Part shown: positions 1-8,690 of the stretch, one piece after another
Numbering within the stretch: position 1 is the stretch's first letter
Layout: the number at the start of each line of letters is the position of its first letter
Origin: Embleya scabrispora
GTDB lineage: Bacteria; Actinomycetota; Actinomycetes; Streptomycetales; Streptomycetaceae
Assembly: GCF_002024165.1 (NCBI RefSeq)
Contig: NZ_MWQN01000002.1
Span: 868,001 to 932,000, forward strand
Direction of reading: 5' to 3'
DNA length: 64,000 nt
The notes under the pieces: model-generated
The model's input: the letters and a program-made list of their open reading frames with translations, nothing else
Database searches by the model: none
What the model was told of the DNA's origin: nothing
Made by a program: the position numbers and the translations under genes

Positions 1-295
1 TCGATCAGCGGCACCCCGGTGGTCAGGACCTCGCGCATCTGCGCCTCGATGTGGTCCGCCGGCAGCCCGGGCAGCACCTCGCTGAGCCGCCGGCCCAGGC
101 GTTTGTCGCGCGGGATGCCGCCCCGCACCTCCAATTGGTCGTTGATCCACACGCAGCGCAGGTCGCGGTCGACCACCGCCATGCCGATGGGCGCCCGGTT
201 GAGCAGATGGTCGAGGAGTGCCCGGTCCGCGCCCCAGGGCACGGCGGACGAGGGATCGCCGGCGTCGTCGGCACCGGCGGTGTGCGGTGTGCCCA
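1..295 (-). CDS. PAS-domain signalling protein, N-terminal part (cut by window edge)
   Basis: The ATG at 295 follows a GGAGG-rich stretch and opens a frame that runs off the left end of the window, so only about 98 residues are visible. Residues 30-90 read as a PAS fold ('APIGMAVVDRDLRCVWIND', then 'LGRRLSEVLPGLPADH'), a small-molecule or redox sensing module. Streptomycete proteins that start like this usually continue into further PAS/GAF domains and a SpoIIE (PP2C-type) phosphatase, but that part is outside the window, so the output domain is inference. It starts 45 bp after the stop of the SpoIIE phosphatase gene on the same strand, so the two are probably co-transcribed. Confidence 0.7.
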
Positions 296-340
296 TCAAG
301 CCCTCCTGTCCTCCTCATTCCATGGTCGCGCGTTTGCCGC

Positions 341-2941
341 TCAGCGCAGATCGGCGGGTCCCGGGCCCGCGGCGGGTGCGCCGTTCGGGGCGGACCCCAT
401 GCCCGGGATCGGCCGCAGCCGGCGGGTGAGCAGTACGGCCACGTCGTCGGCCCGCTCGGTCAGCCGGCCCGCGTCGCGCAACATGCGGTCGGCCAGGTCG
501 GAGAGGTTGGTGTCGGCGGCGTGTGAGAGGGAGGCGCGCATGCGGTCGATGCCCCGATCCAGGTCCACGCCCACCTCCTCGACGAGGCCGTCGGTGTACA
601 GCGCCAGGACCGAACCGGGCTCCAGGGCCATTCGGGTCACCGGGTATTCGGCGGCCCGGTCCACCCCGAGCAGCGGGCCGCCGGGCAGTTCGACCACGCG
701 GGTACGGCCGTCGGCACCGCGCAGCAGCGGCGGTGGATGACCCGCCCGGACGGCCTCGGCCCGCCCGCTCTCCGGGTCGAGTTCGATGTAGCAGCAGCTG
801 GCGAACAGGCCGGGGTCCAGATCGGCGAGCAGTCGATTGGTACAGCTCACCACCTCGTCGGGCCGCTGCCCCCCGGTGGCGAACGCCCGTACCGCGCTCC
901 GCAGTTGGCCCATGGTGCCGGCCGCGGCCACGCTGTGCCCCTCGACGTCGCCGATCACCAGGGCGACGGCCCGCCCGGTGTCGATCACGTCGTACCAGTC
1001 GCCGCCGATCTCCATGCCCTGGGTGCCGGGCAGGTAGCGGGCCACCACCTCCAGGTTCGGCAGTGTCGGCAGCCGGTGCGGGAGCAGCGCGTGTTGCAGG
1101 CCGCGGGCGAGGGCGAATTCCGCGTCGTAGAGCCGGGCCCGTTCCAGGGCCTGGGCGATCAGGCCGCTCAGCGCGGTGAGTACCGAGCGCTCCTCGGGGG
1201 TGAACGCGTGCCGCCGGTCGAAGCCGAGGATGCAGCTGCCCACCGCCCGGTCGGAGGCGATCAGCGGCAGGAAGGCCCACGCGGACATCTCGTCCAGCGG
1301 GATCCCGGGGTACGCGGCGCTCAGCTCCTCCGCCGATTCGATGAAGATCGGCACGCCCCGGGTCAGCGCCTCCACACCGGGCAGCGCCGCGTCCAGCGCG
1401 ACACCCTCGAAGTGGTCCAGGAACCCCTCGGGATAGCCGCTCTCCAGGGCCAGGAAGAAACGTTTGTCACGGACCACGTAGATGGCCAGCTCCCGGCCGC
1501 CGAAGGCGGGCAGGATCTGGTCGGCGACGACCTCGCACACCTCGCCGACGGACACCGCCTCGGTGAGCGCGCCGGCCATCTGGAGTACGTGGTAGATCGC
1601 GCCGAGCCGGGGCGGGGCGGCCTCGGTCTCCGGCGCGCCGGTCGGCCGGGCGGCCGCGGTGGCGTCCGCCGCGTCGCTCGCGCCGGGCGGCGGGGCGACC
1701 GGGACCACCTTGCCGGTCAGGCCGTACGGGTCGGGGTAGAGCGAGAACGCCAACCAGCGGTCGCGCGGGGTGCGGGCCAGGAACGAGCCGGGTTGTTGGG
1801 AGAGCATCGCGGCCCGGTAGCGGTCCTCGTACGCGGGATCGGCGAGCCAGGGCAGCGCGTCCCAGGGGGCGCGGCCGAGTACGTCCTCCAGGCGCACTCC
1901 GAGCAGGTCGGCCAGGTTGCGGCTGGCGTAGGTGACCCGGCCCTCGCCGTCGAGCGAGAAGACGCCGTCGCGCAGCCGCTCCACGGCCTCCGCGGCGGCT
2001 GCTCCGGTGCCGAGGTCCAGGACGGCGCCGACCAGGTGCCGCGCCCGGCCGCCGGTCTCGTCCTCGGGGATGCGGCCCCACACCTCCAGCGGTCGGCGCG
2101 TGCCGTCGGGGCCGGCCACCTGGAGGCGCCAGGCCAGCACCCGACCGGTCTCCACCGCCCGGTGCGCGGCCTCGCGGAACTCGCGCCCGCCGCCGGAGAC
2201 CACCCGGGCGGCCAGCGTGGCCGCGCGGCGGTCGAAGTCGGCCGGGGCGACGCCGAACAACTCGCACAGTTCCTCGTCGGCGTCGAAGTCGCCGGTGGTC
2301 ACGTTCCAGTCGAACAGGCCCACCCGGATCAGCGGGAAGGTGTCGGTGGGCAGCAGGGTCACCGTCGGCGGACCGTCGTAGGCGATGTCCGTGCCGGGTC
2401 CGCTGCGGGCCTCCAGGGCGTTGCCGAGCCGCTTGGCCGCCGCGCGCAGTCGGCGTCTTCGAGCGGCCGGCAGCCCGCGTCCGGGGGAGGCGGGCCACAT
2501 CAGTGTGACCACGCCGAACGTCTCGCCGCCGCCGTTGCCGCCGTTGCCGCGGACCGGGGCCGAGGCGGACGCGTAGGCGTACGGCATGCCGAGCGCCAAC
2601 TGCGGGAAGCGCCGCATGGTGTCGCCGTCGTCGGCGAGGAAGACGGTGCGGCCGGTGCGGTACGCCTCCGGCGCGGGCAGCGCGCCGTTGACCGGGACCC
2701 GGCTCCACGGGCCGAGCAGGGACACGGCCAGGCCCGCGACCTTGGCGAGAACCAGCGAGCGACGATCGGGCGAGCGCAGGTAGACCACCCCGGCGTAGGC
2801 CCCGGTGGCCCGGACCGCCGCGTCGAGGCAGTTGGAGCAGTCGGCCAGGATCCCGTCGACGTGGTCGTCACGATCGGCGCCGCTCCGGTGCACCGGGAGG
2901 GGGAGGGGACCGGTATCGGCCCCGGGACCGCTTCCGCTCAT
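341..2941 (-). CDS. SpoIIE-family PP2C protein phosphatase with GAF and PAS sensor domains
   Basis: Large cytosolic signalling phosphatase of about 866 residues. In order I see an N-terminal GAF-like region (about 20-150), a PAS-like region (about 190-300), a second PAS segment ('RDGVFSLDGEGRVTYASRN'), a GAF domain in the middle, and a C-terminal SpoIIE/PP2C domain. Metal-binding motifs of the phosphatase are visible: 'EIGGDWYDVI', 'LVIGDVEGHSVAAAGTM', 'ALYTDGLVEE' and 'RADDVAVLL'. Family members dephosphorylate anti-anti-sigma factors and so tune alternative sigma factors. The frame is open up to 3013, but the ATG at 2941 has an AGGGAGG site 7-8 nt upstream and is preferred. No anti-sigma kinase domain is evident. 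Its target is not encoded nearby. Confidence 0.88.
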   Translation of the reverse strand: MSGSGPGADTGPLPLPVHRSGADRDDHVDGILADCSNCLDAAVRATGAYAGVVYLRSPDRRSLVLAKVAGLAVSLLGPWSRVPVNGALPAPEAYRTGRTVFLADDGDTMRRFPQLALGMPYAYASASAPVRGNGGNGGGETFGVVTLMWPASPGRGLPAARRRRLRAAAKRLGNALEARSGPGTDIAYDGPPTVTLLPTDTFPLIRVGLFDWNVTTGDFDADEELCELFGVAPADFDRRAATLAARVVSGGGREFREAAHRAVETGRVLAWRLQVAGPDGTRRPLEVWGRIPEDETGGRARHLVGAVLDLGTGAAAAEAVERLRDGVFSLDGEGRVTYASRNLADLLGVRLEDVLGRAPWDALPWLADPAYEDRYRAAMLSQQPGSFLARTPRDRWLAFSLYPDPYGLTGKVVPVAPPPGASDAADATAAARPTGAPETEAAPPRLGAIYHVLQMAGALTEAVSVGEVCEVVADQILPAFGGRELAIYVVRDKRFFLALESGYPEGFLDHFEGVALDAALPGVEALTRGVPIFIESAEELSAAYPGIPLDEMSAWAFLPLIASDRAVGSCILGFDRRHAFTPEERSVLTALSGLIAQALERARLYDAEFALARGLQHALLPHRLPTLPNLEVVARYLPGTQGMEIGGDWYDVIDTGRAVALVIGDVEGHSVAAAGTMGQLRSAVRAFATGGQRPDEVVSCTNRLLADLDPGLFASCCYIELDPESGRAEAVRAGHPPPLLRGADGRTRVVELPGGPLLGVDRAAEYPVTRMALEPGSVLALYTDGLVEEVGVDLDRGIDRMRASLSHAADTNLSDLADRMLRDAGRLTERADDVAVLLTRRLRPIPGMGSAPNGAPAAGPGPADLR

Positions 2942-3039
2942 CGGCGCCTCCCTCGTCCCACGAATCCCGACAACACCCGACCCCGACCTCGTCGGATCCG
3001 GTGCATCGACCACTCCGCCGATCGCGCGCGCATAGTCTC

Positions 3040-3068
3040 GGAGTACGCCTGCCCGAGATCGATGTCAA
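3040..3068 (-). promoter_or_regulatory. Putative promoter of the SpoIIE phosphatase gene
   Basis: Read on the minus strand, a perfect TTGACA (3068-3063) is followed after 17 bp by TACTCC (3045-3040), about 100 bp upstream of the chosen start at 2941. The -35 is a consensus housekeeping box; the -10 is weak. Confidence 0.45.
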
Positions 3069-3109
3069 ACGGGCAAACACCCAACAAAGCAACCAAACCC
3101 CCAACCCCC

Positions 3110-3880
3110 AAGCGTCCAAGCCCCCGCCCCGCCCCGGCGCACGACCCGGCCCCGGCCTCGACCCGGTGCGCGGCCCGGCCCCCGCCCTCGACCCGATGCG
3201 CGGCCCGGCCCCGCCCCGGTGCGCGTCCAGGCCCCCGCCCTCGACCCGGTGCGCGGCCCGGCCCCGGCCTCGATTCGGTACGTGACCCGGCCCCCGACCC
3301 GGTGCCCGGTCATGACCTGGTGCGCGACACGGTCTCCAGCCTCGATTCGGTACGTGACCCGGCCCCCGACCGGCCTCGATCCGGTACGCGTCCCGGTCCC
3401 CGACCCGGTGCCCGGCCACGACCCGGTGCGCGGCCTGGTGCCCGGCCACGACCCGGTGCGCGACCCCGACCTGGCATCCGACCCGACCCTCGGCCCCGAC
3501 CCGGCACCCGACCCCGATCCGGTACGCGCCCCGATCCCCGGCCCTGATCCGGGACGCGGCCCCGACCTGGCACCCGACCCGGCCCCCGGCCCCCGGCCCC
3601 GGCCTCGGCCCGGCTCTTGCTTGGCCTGTGTCCGGCTCCTGTCCAGGCATGTCCGGCCCCCGGGTGGCCCCATTCGGTCTCGTCCGACCCCCGCTCAACC
3701 CCCGCTTGGCTCTGGCTGTGCCCGGCCCTGTCCGCCTCGGCTCGGCTTCTTGTTCGGTCTCTGACCGGTTCCTGCCGGTCCCGGCCCGGCGCCTGTTCGG
3801 GCCGGCCCGATCCCCGATCAATCCTCACTTGGCCGCGCCCGGTGTCCGTTCGCGTTCGCCGGCCGGGTCCGTTCGGTCTC
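3110..3880. repeat. GC-rich tract of degenerate direct repeats, no convincing gene
   Basis: This fills most of the gene-free interval 3014-4028. Variants of CTCGACCCGGTGCGCG recur many times from about 3150 to 3560. Two copies of CCTCGATTCGGTACGTGACC, each followed by the same 12 bases, lie 70 bp apart (about 3270 and 3340), and GTGCCCGGCCACGACCCGGT occurs twice 30 bp apart (about 3410 and 3440). All six frames are partly open because the tract is stop-poor, but every translation is a Pro/Arg/Gly/Asp repeat without a normal domain, signal or good ribosome-binding site. Up to about 3880 it decays into non-periodic C/G-rich sequence. I read it as non-coding repeat DNA or the decayed remains of a repeat protein gene. 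There is no regular repeat-spacer pattern, so it is not CRISPR. Confidence 0.6.
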
Positions 3881-4028
3881 TGGGTGGCGTTGGGTTGTAC
3901 GGGTGAAAACGGGGTGGGCCGTCGCGTGTTGGCGAGGGGTGGGTGGACGGGGGCGGCATCGTCGGAATGTCCCATTTTCAGGTGATGCGACCAACGTCGC
4001 TCGCCCTCATCGTGGAGCGCCCATCGTG

Positions 4029-4655
4029 ATGCCATCCCTACGCAGTTCGACCACCCGTCTCCGGCGGCCGACCGTCGCGGCGATCGCGCTGGGCGCCGCC
4101 GTTCTCGCCGGCGCCGGCCCGGTGTCCGCGCTGCCGCTGGCGCCGGGTGACAACGGTGACGTCAAGGTGCACATGAGCACCACCTCGCCGACGAACCAGC
4201 GGGACGAGCCCAAGGTCTGCCAGTTCAATCTGGCGGCGTTCAACTTCGATTCGGTGCAGCAGGTCACCTACACGATCGCCGCGCAGCCGGCCAGGGTCGA
4301 CGGCCCCATGCTCGGGGGTTCCATCACCCTCACCGACGGCACCGGGCACACCGGGACCCTCACCCTGCCCGACGGGCAGTACAAACTCGTGTGGACCTTC
4401 GCGGGCGAGAACGGGGCGGGCAAGCAGAAGGTCTTCAAGGTCGACTGCCCTCCGGGGACGACCGGCGGCGTCGCCACGGCCGGCAGCACCGGGGGACGTC
4501 CGGCCGGCAGCGTCAACGCCGGTGGCGGCGGCGGTGCCTCGACGTTCGACGCGGGCGAGGTGACCGTCGGCGCGGTGGTGGCCGGTGCCGCGCTCGCCGG
4601 CTTCGGGATCCACCTCGTCCGTCGTCGCCGGGCCACGGGCGATGGCACGTCCTGA
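4029..4655 (+). CDS. Secreted, membrane-anchored protein of unknown function, partner of the sortase
   Basis: About 208 residues. A Sec signal peptide occupies residues 1-35 (basic start, then 'AAIALGAAVLAGAGPVSA'), followed by a Thr/Pro/Gly-rich extracellular part with two cysteines ('KVCQFN', 'KVDCPPG'). Near the C-terminus a Gly/Ser-rich linker leads into a single membrane helix ('VVAGAALAGFGIHLV') and a positive RRRR tail. That layout resembles a sortase substrate, but no LPXTG-like motif precedes the helix. The last 14 bp overlap the sortase gene, so the two are translationally coupled. Start: ATG 4029, or GTG 4026 immediately before it, which has GGAG at 8 nt. The frame is also open upstream to 3903, but that would put the signal peptide in the interior. 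Function unknown. Confidence 0.75.
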   Translation: MPSLRSSTTRLRRPTVAAIALGAAVLAGAGPVSALPLAPGDNGDVKVHMSTTSPTNQRDEPKVCQFNLAAFNFDSVQQVTYTIAAQPARVDGPMLGGSITLTDGTGHTGTLTLPDGQYKLVWTFAGENGAGKQKVFKVDCPPGTTGGVATAGSTGGRPAGSVNAGGGGGASTFDAGEVTVGAVVAGAALAGFGIHLVRRRRATGDGTS

Positions 4656-5319
4656 CACACGGCCGGCGCAGCGTACCCGTCGCTCCGGCCCGCTGGCGGC
4701 CGGAGCGACCGCGCTGGCGCTGATCGCCGGGCTGTGGCTGGTTCACCACGGTGTGGGAGACGGCAGCGTCGAACGGCCGCCGGCTCCCGTCGCGGACGTG
4801 GCCGCCGTCCCGCACGCCCGGGCGCCCGCCGACGGGCCGCGCCGCGTGGACGCCGCACCGCTGCCGACGTCGGTGCCGGTCAGGATGCGGATCCCGGCGA
4901 TCGGCGTGAACGCGCCGATGGGTACCCTCGGCACCGGCCCGGACCGCCGGCTGGCCACCCCGCCGGTGGGCAACAGGAACCTGGTCGGCTGGTATCGCGA
5001 CGGGGTCGCGCCGGGGGCTCGCGGCAACGCCGTCACGGTCGGCCACGCGGACACCCGCTCCGGCCCGGCCGTGTTCTTCAAACTCGGCCTGCTGCGCGTC
5101 GGCGACCGGATCGAGGTGCAGCGCCGGGACCGCAGGACGGCGGTGTTCAGCATCGACGCGGTCCGGTCCTTCCCGAAGGACGCTTTCCCGGACGACATCG
5201 TCTACGGCGCCACCGACGCCGCCGAACTACGCGTGATCACCTGCGGCGGCCACTACGACAAACACACCGGCTATGCCGCGAATGTGGTTGTTTTTGCCCA
5301 CCTGACCGCCACTCGCTAG
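4642..5319 (+). CDS. Class F sortase (membrane transpeptidase)
   Basis: 225-residue extracytoplasmic cysteine transpeptidase, anchored by one N-terminal helix (residues 16-34). The sortase domain covers about 78-220: 'MRIPAIGVNAPMGTLG' at its start, catalytic His135 in 'TVGHADTR', and catalytic Cys201 in 'LRVITCGGHYD'. Sortases also need an Arg shortly after the Cys, on the last strand; here 'TGYAANVVVFAHL' contains none, and the only downstream Arg is the final residue. Class F enzymes are actinobacterial and their substrates are often unclear. The ATG lies inside the 3' end of the preceding gene (14-bp overlap), so the two products probably work together. Length is normal for the class. Confidence 0.88.
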   Translation: MARPDTRPAQRTRRSGPLAAGATALALIAGLWLVHHGVGDGSVERPPAPVADVAAVPHARAPADGPRRVDAAPLPTSVPVRMRIPAIGVNAPMGTLGTGPDRRLATPPVGNRNLVGWYRDGVAPGARGNAVTVGHADTRSGPAVFFKLGLLRVGDRIEVQRRDRRTAVFSIDAVRSFPKDAFPDDIVYGATDAAELRVITCGGHYDKHTGYAANVVVFAHLTATR

Positions 5320-5403
5320 GCCCCGCCAACCCCCGATCGTCCTCCACACACCGACCCGTGACTGCGTGAGGTGAGCCCGCTCGGGCCGTGGGTCCTGATG
5401 GGC

Positions 5404-6349
5404 TCAGGCGGCTGTCTCGCGGAACCAGGACAGGGTTTCGGCGATTGCCGTTGGGTGGGGGGTCGGGGGAGGGGGCCGAAGGTGTCGGTGAAGCGGCCGG
5501 CGTCGACGGTGAAGGGGCGGTCGCGTTGGTACCAGGTTTCGCCCAGGGCGCGGACCATCGGGTTCACCAGGCCGAGTAGGCGTTGGGCGGTGTGGCTCAC
5601 CGCTGCCGACTTGCCGGGCCGGCCCAGTTCGGTGAACAGCAGGTCGAGGAACTGTTTGCCCGTCAGCGGTTCGGCCGCGGGCACGTGCCAGGCCCGGCCG
5701 TCGGCCCGGGCGTCCTCGCCGAGCACCGCCAAGCCCTTGGCGACTCGGGCAGGTAGCTCAGCGAGTGCGGCTGGTCCGGCGACCCCACCCAGCGCACCAC
5801 CTTGCCCCGTACCGCGGCGCCGAACACCGTGTCGCCCACCGTGCTGTTCACCCCGCGCGGCCCGAAGTAGTCGGAGGCCCGCCCGATCGCCACCCGCAGT
5901 TCGCCGGCCTCGTGCGCGGCCGGCAACGACCGCGCCATCGCGGCCCGCACCCGCCCCTTGGGGTTCGTTGCGGCGTAGGGCATGTCCTCTGCTATCGCGG
6001 TGCCCACCGGACCGTACATGTACAGGTTGTCGGCGAACACCAGCTTGGCCCCGGCCGCCGCCGCGCCCCGGCGGATCGCGTCGGTCAGCGGTGGGAACTC
6101 ACTCACCCAGGCCGGGTAGGCCGGCGCCGCGCAGTGGTACACCACCGCGGCCCCGGCGCAGGCGGCGGTCGCGCCGTCGGGCGTGGTGACGTCGCCGCGC
6201 ACCACCTCGACACCCTCGGGCACGGTGAGCCCGCCACTGCGGTTGACGGCCCGGATCCGCCGGCCGCGAGCGTGCAGTTCGTCGACGAGTGTGGCGCCGA
6301 CGGCGCCGCCGGCGCCGAGGACCACGTGCAGTTCGGACGCGGTGGACAT
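5404..6349 (-). pseudogene. NAD-dependent epimerase/dehydratase gene with two one-base frameshifts
   Basis: The N-terminal two thirds read as an SDR-extended NAD(P)-binding enzyme: 'VVLGAGGAVGATLVDEL' (Rossmann glycine motif), 'VVYHCAAPAYPAW', then 'ADNLYMYGP' where the Tyr-x3-Lys region of the family falls. At about 5744/5745 the frame breaks. Adding one base restores 'SYLPDVAKGLAVLGE' and continues into a good C-terminal part ('RAWHVPAAEPLTGKQFLDLL'). A second break lies in the C-run near 5455-5465. Adding one C there gives 'FGPLPPTPHPTAIAETLSWF' and a natural stop at 5404. With both bases restored the protein would be 315 residues, normal for the family. Start ATG 6349 has GGGAG 5 nt upstream. 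The gene is divergent from a TetR gene that probably represses it. Either a decaying gene or two sequencing errors. Confidence 0.8.
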
Positions 6350-6373
6350 GCGGACTCCCGAGGGTGATTTTGA

Positions 6374-6404
6374 TTACAGCGTTATGTAACAGCGTTGCGT
6401 TACA
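6374..6404. promoter_or_regulatory. Overlapping palindromic operators between the epimerase gene and tetR
   Basis: Two interlocked inverted repeats: TTACA-N6-TGTAA (6374-6389) and TGTAAC-N8-GTTACA (6385-6404), sharing the TGTAA half. They fill most of the 64-bp divergent gap, ending 10 bp before the TetR start codon, which has no Shine-Dalgarno and may be leaderless. This is the expected position for an autoregulating TetR repressor site. Confidence 0.6.
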
Positions 6405-6413
6405 GTTGTCAAC

Positions 6414-7019
6414 ATGGGACGGCCACGTACGCGCGATTGGGATGAACTGCGCCGCGCACTGATCGACGCCGCCGGTCGACTGCTCGCTGCCGAGGGTCCA
6501 CAGGCGCTCAGCACCCGGCGGGTCGCCCACGAGGTGGGCACTTCGACGACCGCCGTCTACAACCTCTTCCAGGACAAGGCGGGCCTGCTGCGGGCGATGT
6601 TCCTGGACGGCTTCGCGGCTCTGGAGGAGCGGTTCGCCCGGGTGCCGGTCGACGGCGACCCCGAGGCCGACCTGCTGGCCCTGGGCCACGCCTACCGCGC
6701 CGCGGCTCGGGCCAATCCGCACCGCTACGACCTGATGTTCGGCCGACCGATCGCCGAATTCCGTCCCGACGAGGCGGATCTGGCCCGGATCGGCGGCACC
6801 CACGACACGCTGCTGCGCGCCGTCGCCCGCTGTGTGGACGCCGGCCGGTTCGGGCCCGCCGACCCGGCGGACGTAGCCGCCCACATGAGCGCCCTCGTAC
6901 ACGGGCTGGCCAGTCTGGAACTGCGCGGCGCGCTGGGCGACGAGGAGTGCGCCGACCGCCGCTGGCGCCTGGCCCTGGAGGCCGCGTGTCGCGGCCACCA
7001 CCCCGAGCCGGCCGGATAG
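6414..7019 (+). CDS. TetR/AcrR-family transcriptional repressor
   Basis: 201-residue cytoplasmic regulator. The N-terminal helix-turn-helix is clear at about 25-60 ('RRVAHEVGTSTTAVYNLF' then 'KAGLLRAMFLDGF'). The rest is an all-helical ligand-binding and dimerisation domain ending in 'VHGLASLELRGAL', of the type often annotated TetR_C_33/WHG. It is divergent from the frameshifted epimerase gene, with TGTAAC/GTTACA palindromes between, so local autoregulation plus repression of the epimerase is the simplest reading. The ATG at 6414 is not preceded by a purine-rich site, which suggests leaderless translation. Ligand unknown. Confidence 0.9.
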   Translation: MGRPRTRDWDELRRALIDAAGRLLAAEGPQALSTRRVAHEVGTSTTAVYNLFQDKAGLLRAMFLDGFAALEERFARVPVDGDPEADLLALGHAYRAAARANPHRYDLMFGRPIAEFRPDEADLARIGGTHDTLLRAVARCVDAGRFGPADPADVAAHMSALVHGLASLELRGALGDEECADRRWRLALEAACRGHHPEPAG

Positions 7020-7173
7020 GAGGGTCGACCCCGGGGCGGTTGCGTCCCACGTCTCGTTCCCGACGACCTCGGGTCGCACGGCGAAACCGAAGCCGAATAA
7101 TCCGCTCGCCGTTGTCGGTGGGCTTGCCTACGCTCGTCCCATTACCACGCGACCTCACCTCGGGGGAACCCTC

Positions 7174-7638
7174 ATGAGCATGCCGAATTACACCCAGGAC
7201 CCGCTGGTGCGCCTCGACCGCCACCAAATCGAGTTCACCACCTACCCCGGCGACCACCACGCACTCGGTTTCGTCGCCACGCGCGCCAGGTGCTCGTGCG
7301 GTACCTGGGAGTCCAACCGCCCATGGGCACGCGCCGATCACCAGCGCGCGTTCGGTCGGCACATGGGCGACGTCCAAGTCATCGCGCACACCGTGCCCAG
7401 GGAGTACGAGCGCCTGGCCGTGGTGCCGTTGCGCTGCGTCGACGCCGAGCACGCCGCCGCCGTGGTCCGCGAGTGGCCGAAGCCACAGGACGCCGAACAC
7501 GGCCTGTTCCGACGCGAGGAAACCCTCTACATCGCCTACCGGGACAGCGAGTTCCCCTGCTCCGTCGCGGTCTGGGCACACCTGCGCGGACACGTGAGCG
7601 ACGTCTACGCCGGACGCATGTTGCGCGACGTGGCCTGA
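7174..7638 (+). CDS. Conserved small protein of unknown function
   Basis: 154 residues, cytosolic, no signal peptide or membrane helix. The ATG at 7174 has a GGGGGA site 6-7 nt upstream; a second ATG two codons on (residue 3) is an alternative. Near residue 38 there is a CSCGTW motif, which could bind a metal, and the protein is rich in His and aromatic residues ('YTQDPLVRLDRHQIEFTTYP'). I do not recognise the family. It sits alone between the TetR gene and the APH-type kinase, with about 150 bp of non-coding sequence before it and 134 bp after it. Confidence 0.65.
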   Translation: MSMPNYTQDPLVRLDRHQIEFTTYPGDHHALGFVATRARCSCGTWESNRPWARADHQRAFGRHMGDVQVIAHTVPREYERLAVVPLRCVDAEHAAAVVREWPKPQDAEHGLFRREETLYIAYRDSEFPCSVAVWAHLRGHVSDVYAGRMLRDVA

Positions 7639-7772
7639 GCCGGCTTCCCACCGCGTTCCGTGACCGGCGGATAGGCTGCCCGACATGCGTTGACGCCTGC
7701 CCGTGCCCCGGGCACCTCCCGTGACTCCTTCGGACCCGCGTGTAACCGCATCTCACGAAGGAGACAACCGAC

Positions 7773-8690
7773 ATGACCACGTCGACACCCCTCGACGTCC
7801 CCGACACGTTCGCCGCGGCGCACGGCGGGACCGCCGCCGGTCGCGCCTGGATCGCCGCGCTGCCGACCCTGGCCGCCGATGTCATGGACCGCTGGTCCCT
7901 GCGTCCGGACGGCCCCGTCGCCCACGGCATGGCCGCCGTCGTGCTCCCGGTGACCCGCGCCGACGGTACGCCCGCCGTACTGCGGCTCCAGCAGGTCGCC
8001 GAGGACAACGCCGGCGTCGTGCCCGGCCTGCGGGCCTGGCGGGGCGAGGGCATCGTGCGCCTGCTCGACCACGACCCGGACACCGACGCCCAACTCCTCG
8101 AACGCCTCGACGCGACACGCACGTTGGCGGCGCTGCCCGACGACGCCGTCGCCATGCAGATCCTGGCCGAGTTGATGGCCCGCCTGGTCGCGGTGCCGGC
8201 GCCTCCCGGGATGCGCCGACTGGCCGACATCGCCGCGGCCATGCTCGACGAGACACCTCGCGCGGTGGCGGCGCTGGCCGACCCGGCCGAACGCCGACTC
8301 GTGCGCACCTGCGCGTCGGCCGTGGCCGAACTCGTCGACGAACCCGGCGATCGCCTGCTGCACTGGGACCTGCACTACGACAACGTCCTGGCCGGCGAGC
8401 GCGAGCCGTGGCTGGCCATCGACCCCGAACCGCTGGCCGGCGACCCCGGCTTCGACCTGTGGCCCGCGCTGGACAGCCGCCGGTCCGAGGCCCCGGCGAC
8501 GGGTGACGAGGCCCGCGCGGTGTACCGCCGCTTCGACCGACTCACCGAGGTGGTCGGCCTGGACCGACAACGCGCCGTCGGCTGGACCCTCGGCCGGATC
8601 CTGCAGAACGCGCTGTGGGACGTCGAGGACGGCAACACCACCCTCGACCCCGCCCAGGTCGCGCTCGCCGAGACCCTGCTGCGCCGCTAG
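7773..8690 (+). CDS. APH(6)/hydroxyurea phosphotransferase-family antibiotic kinase
   Basis: 305 residues, cytosolic. The C-terminal half carries the aminoglycoside-phosphotransferase catalytic loop 'LLHWDLHYDNVLAGE' (Brenner motif HxDxxxxN, about 196-204) and the metal-binding motif 'AIDPEPLAGDPGFDLWPAL'. This exact pairing is typical of the APH(6)/hydroxyurea kinase family (PF04655), whose members inactivate streptomycin or hydroxyurea by ATP-dependent phosphorylation. Actual substrate cannot be told from sequence. Start ATG has AAGGAG 9-10 nt upstream. The 3' end overlaps the convergent Nudix gene by 4 bp, so the stop codons interlock. Confidence 0.85.
   Translation: MTTSTPLDVPDTFAAAHGGTAAGRAWIAALPTLAADVMDRWSLRPDGPVAHGMAAVVLPVTRADGTPAVLRLQQVAEDNAGVVPGLRAWRGEGIVRLLDHDPDTDAQLLERLDATRTLAALPDDAVAMQILAELMARLVAVPAPPGMRRLADIAAAMLDETPRAVAALADPAERRLVRTCASAVAELVDEPGDRLLHWDLHYDNVLAGEREPWLAIDPEPLAGDPGFDLWPALDSRRSEAPATGDEARAVYRRFDRLTEVVGLDRQRAVGWTLGRILQNALWDVEDGNTTLDPAQVALAETLLRR

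Noticed and set aside
737-3547. A 936-codon plus-strand frame opposite the SpoIIE gene running into the repeat tract
   Set aside because: Antisense to a clear multi-domain phosphatase and ending in low-complexity repeat sequence.
3121-3660. CRISPR array
   Set aside because: Repeats are degenerate, irregularly spaced and lack unique spacers of constant length; no cas genes are present.
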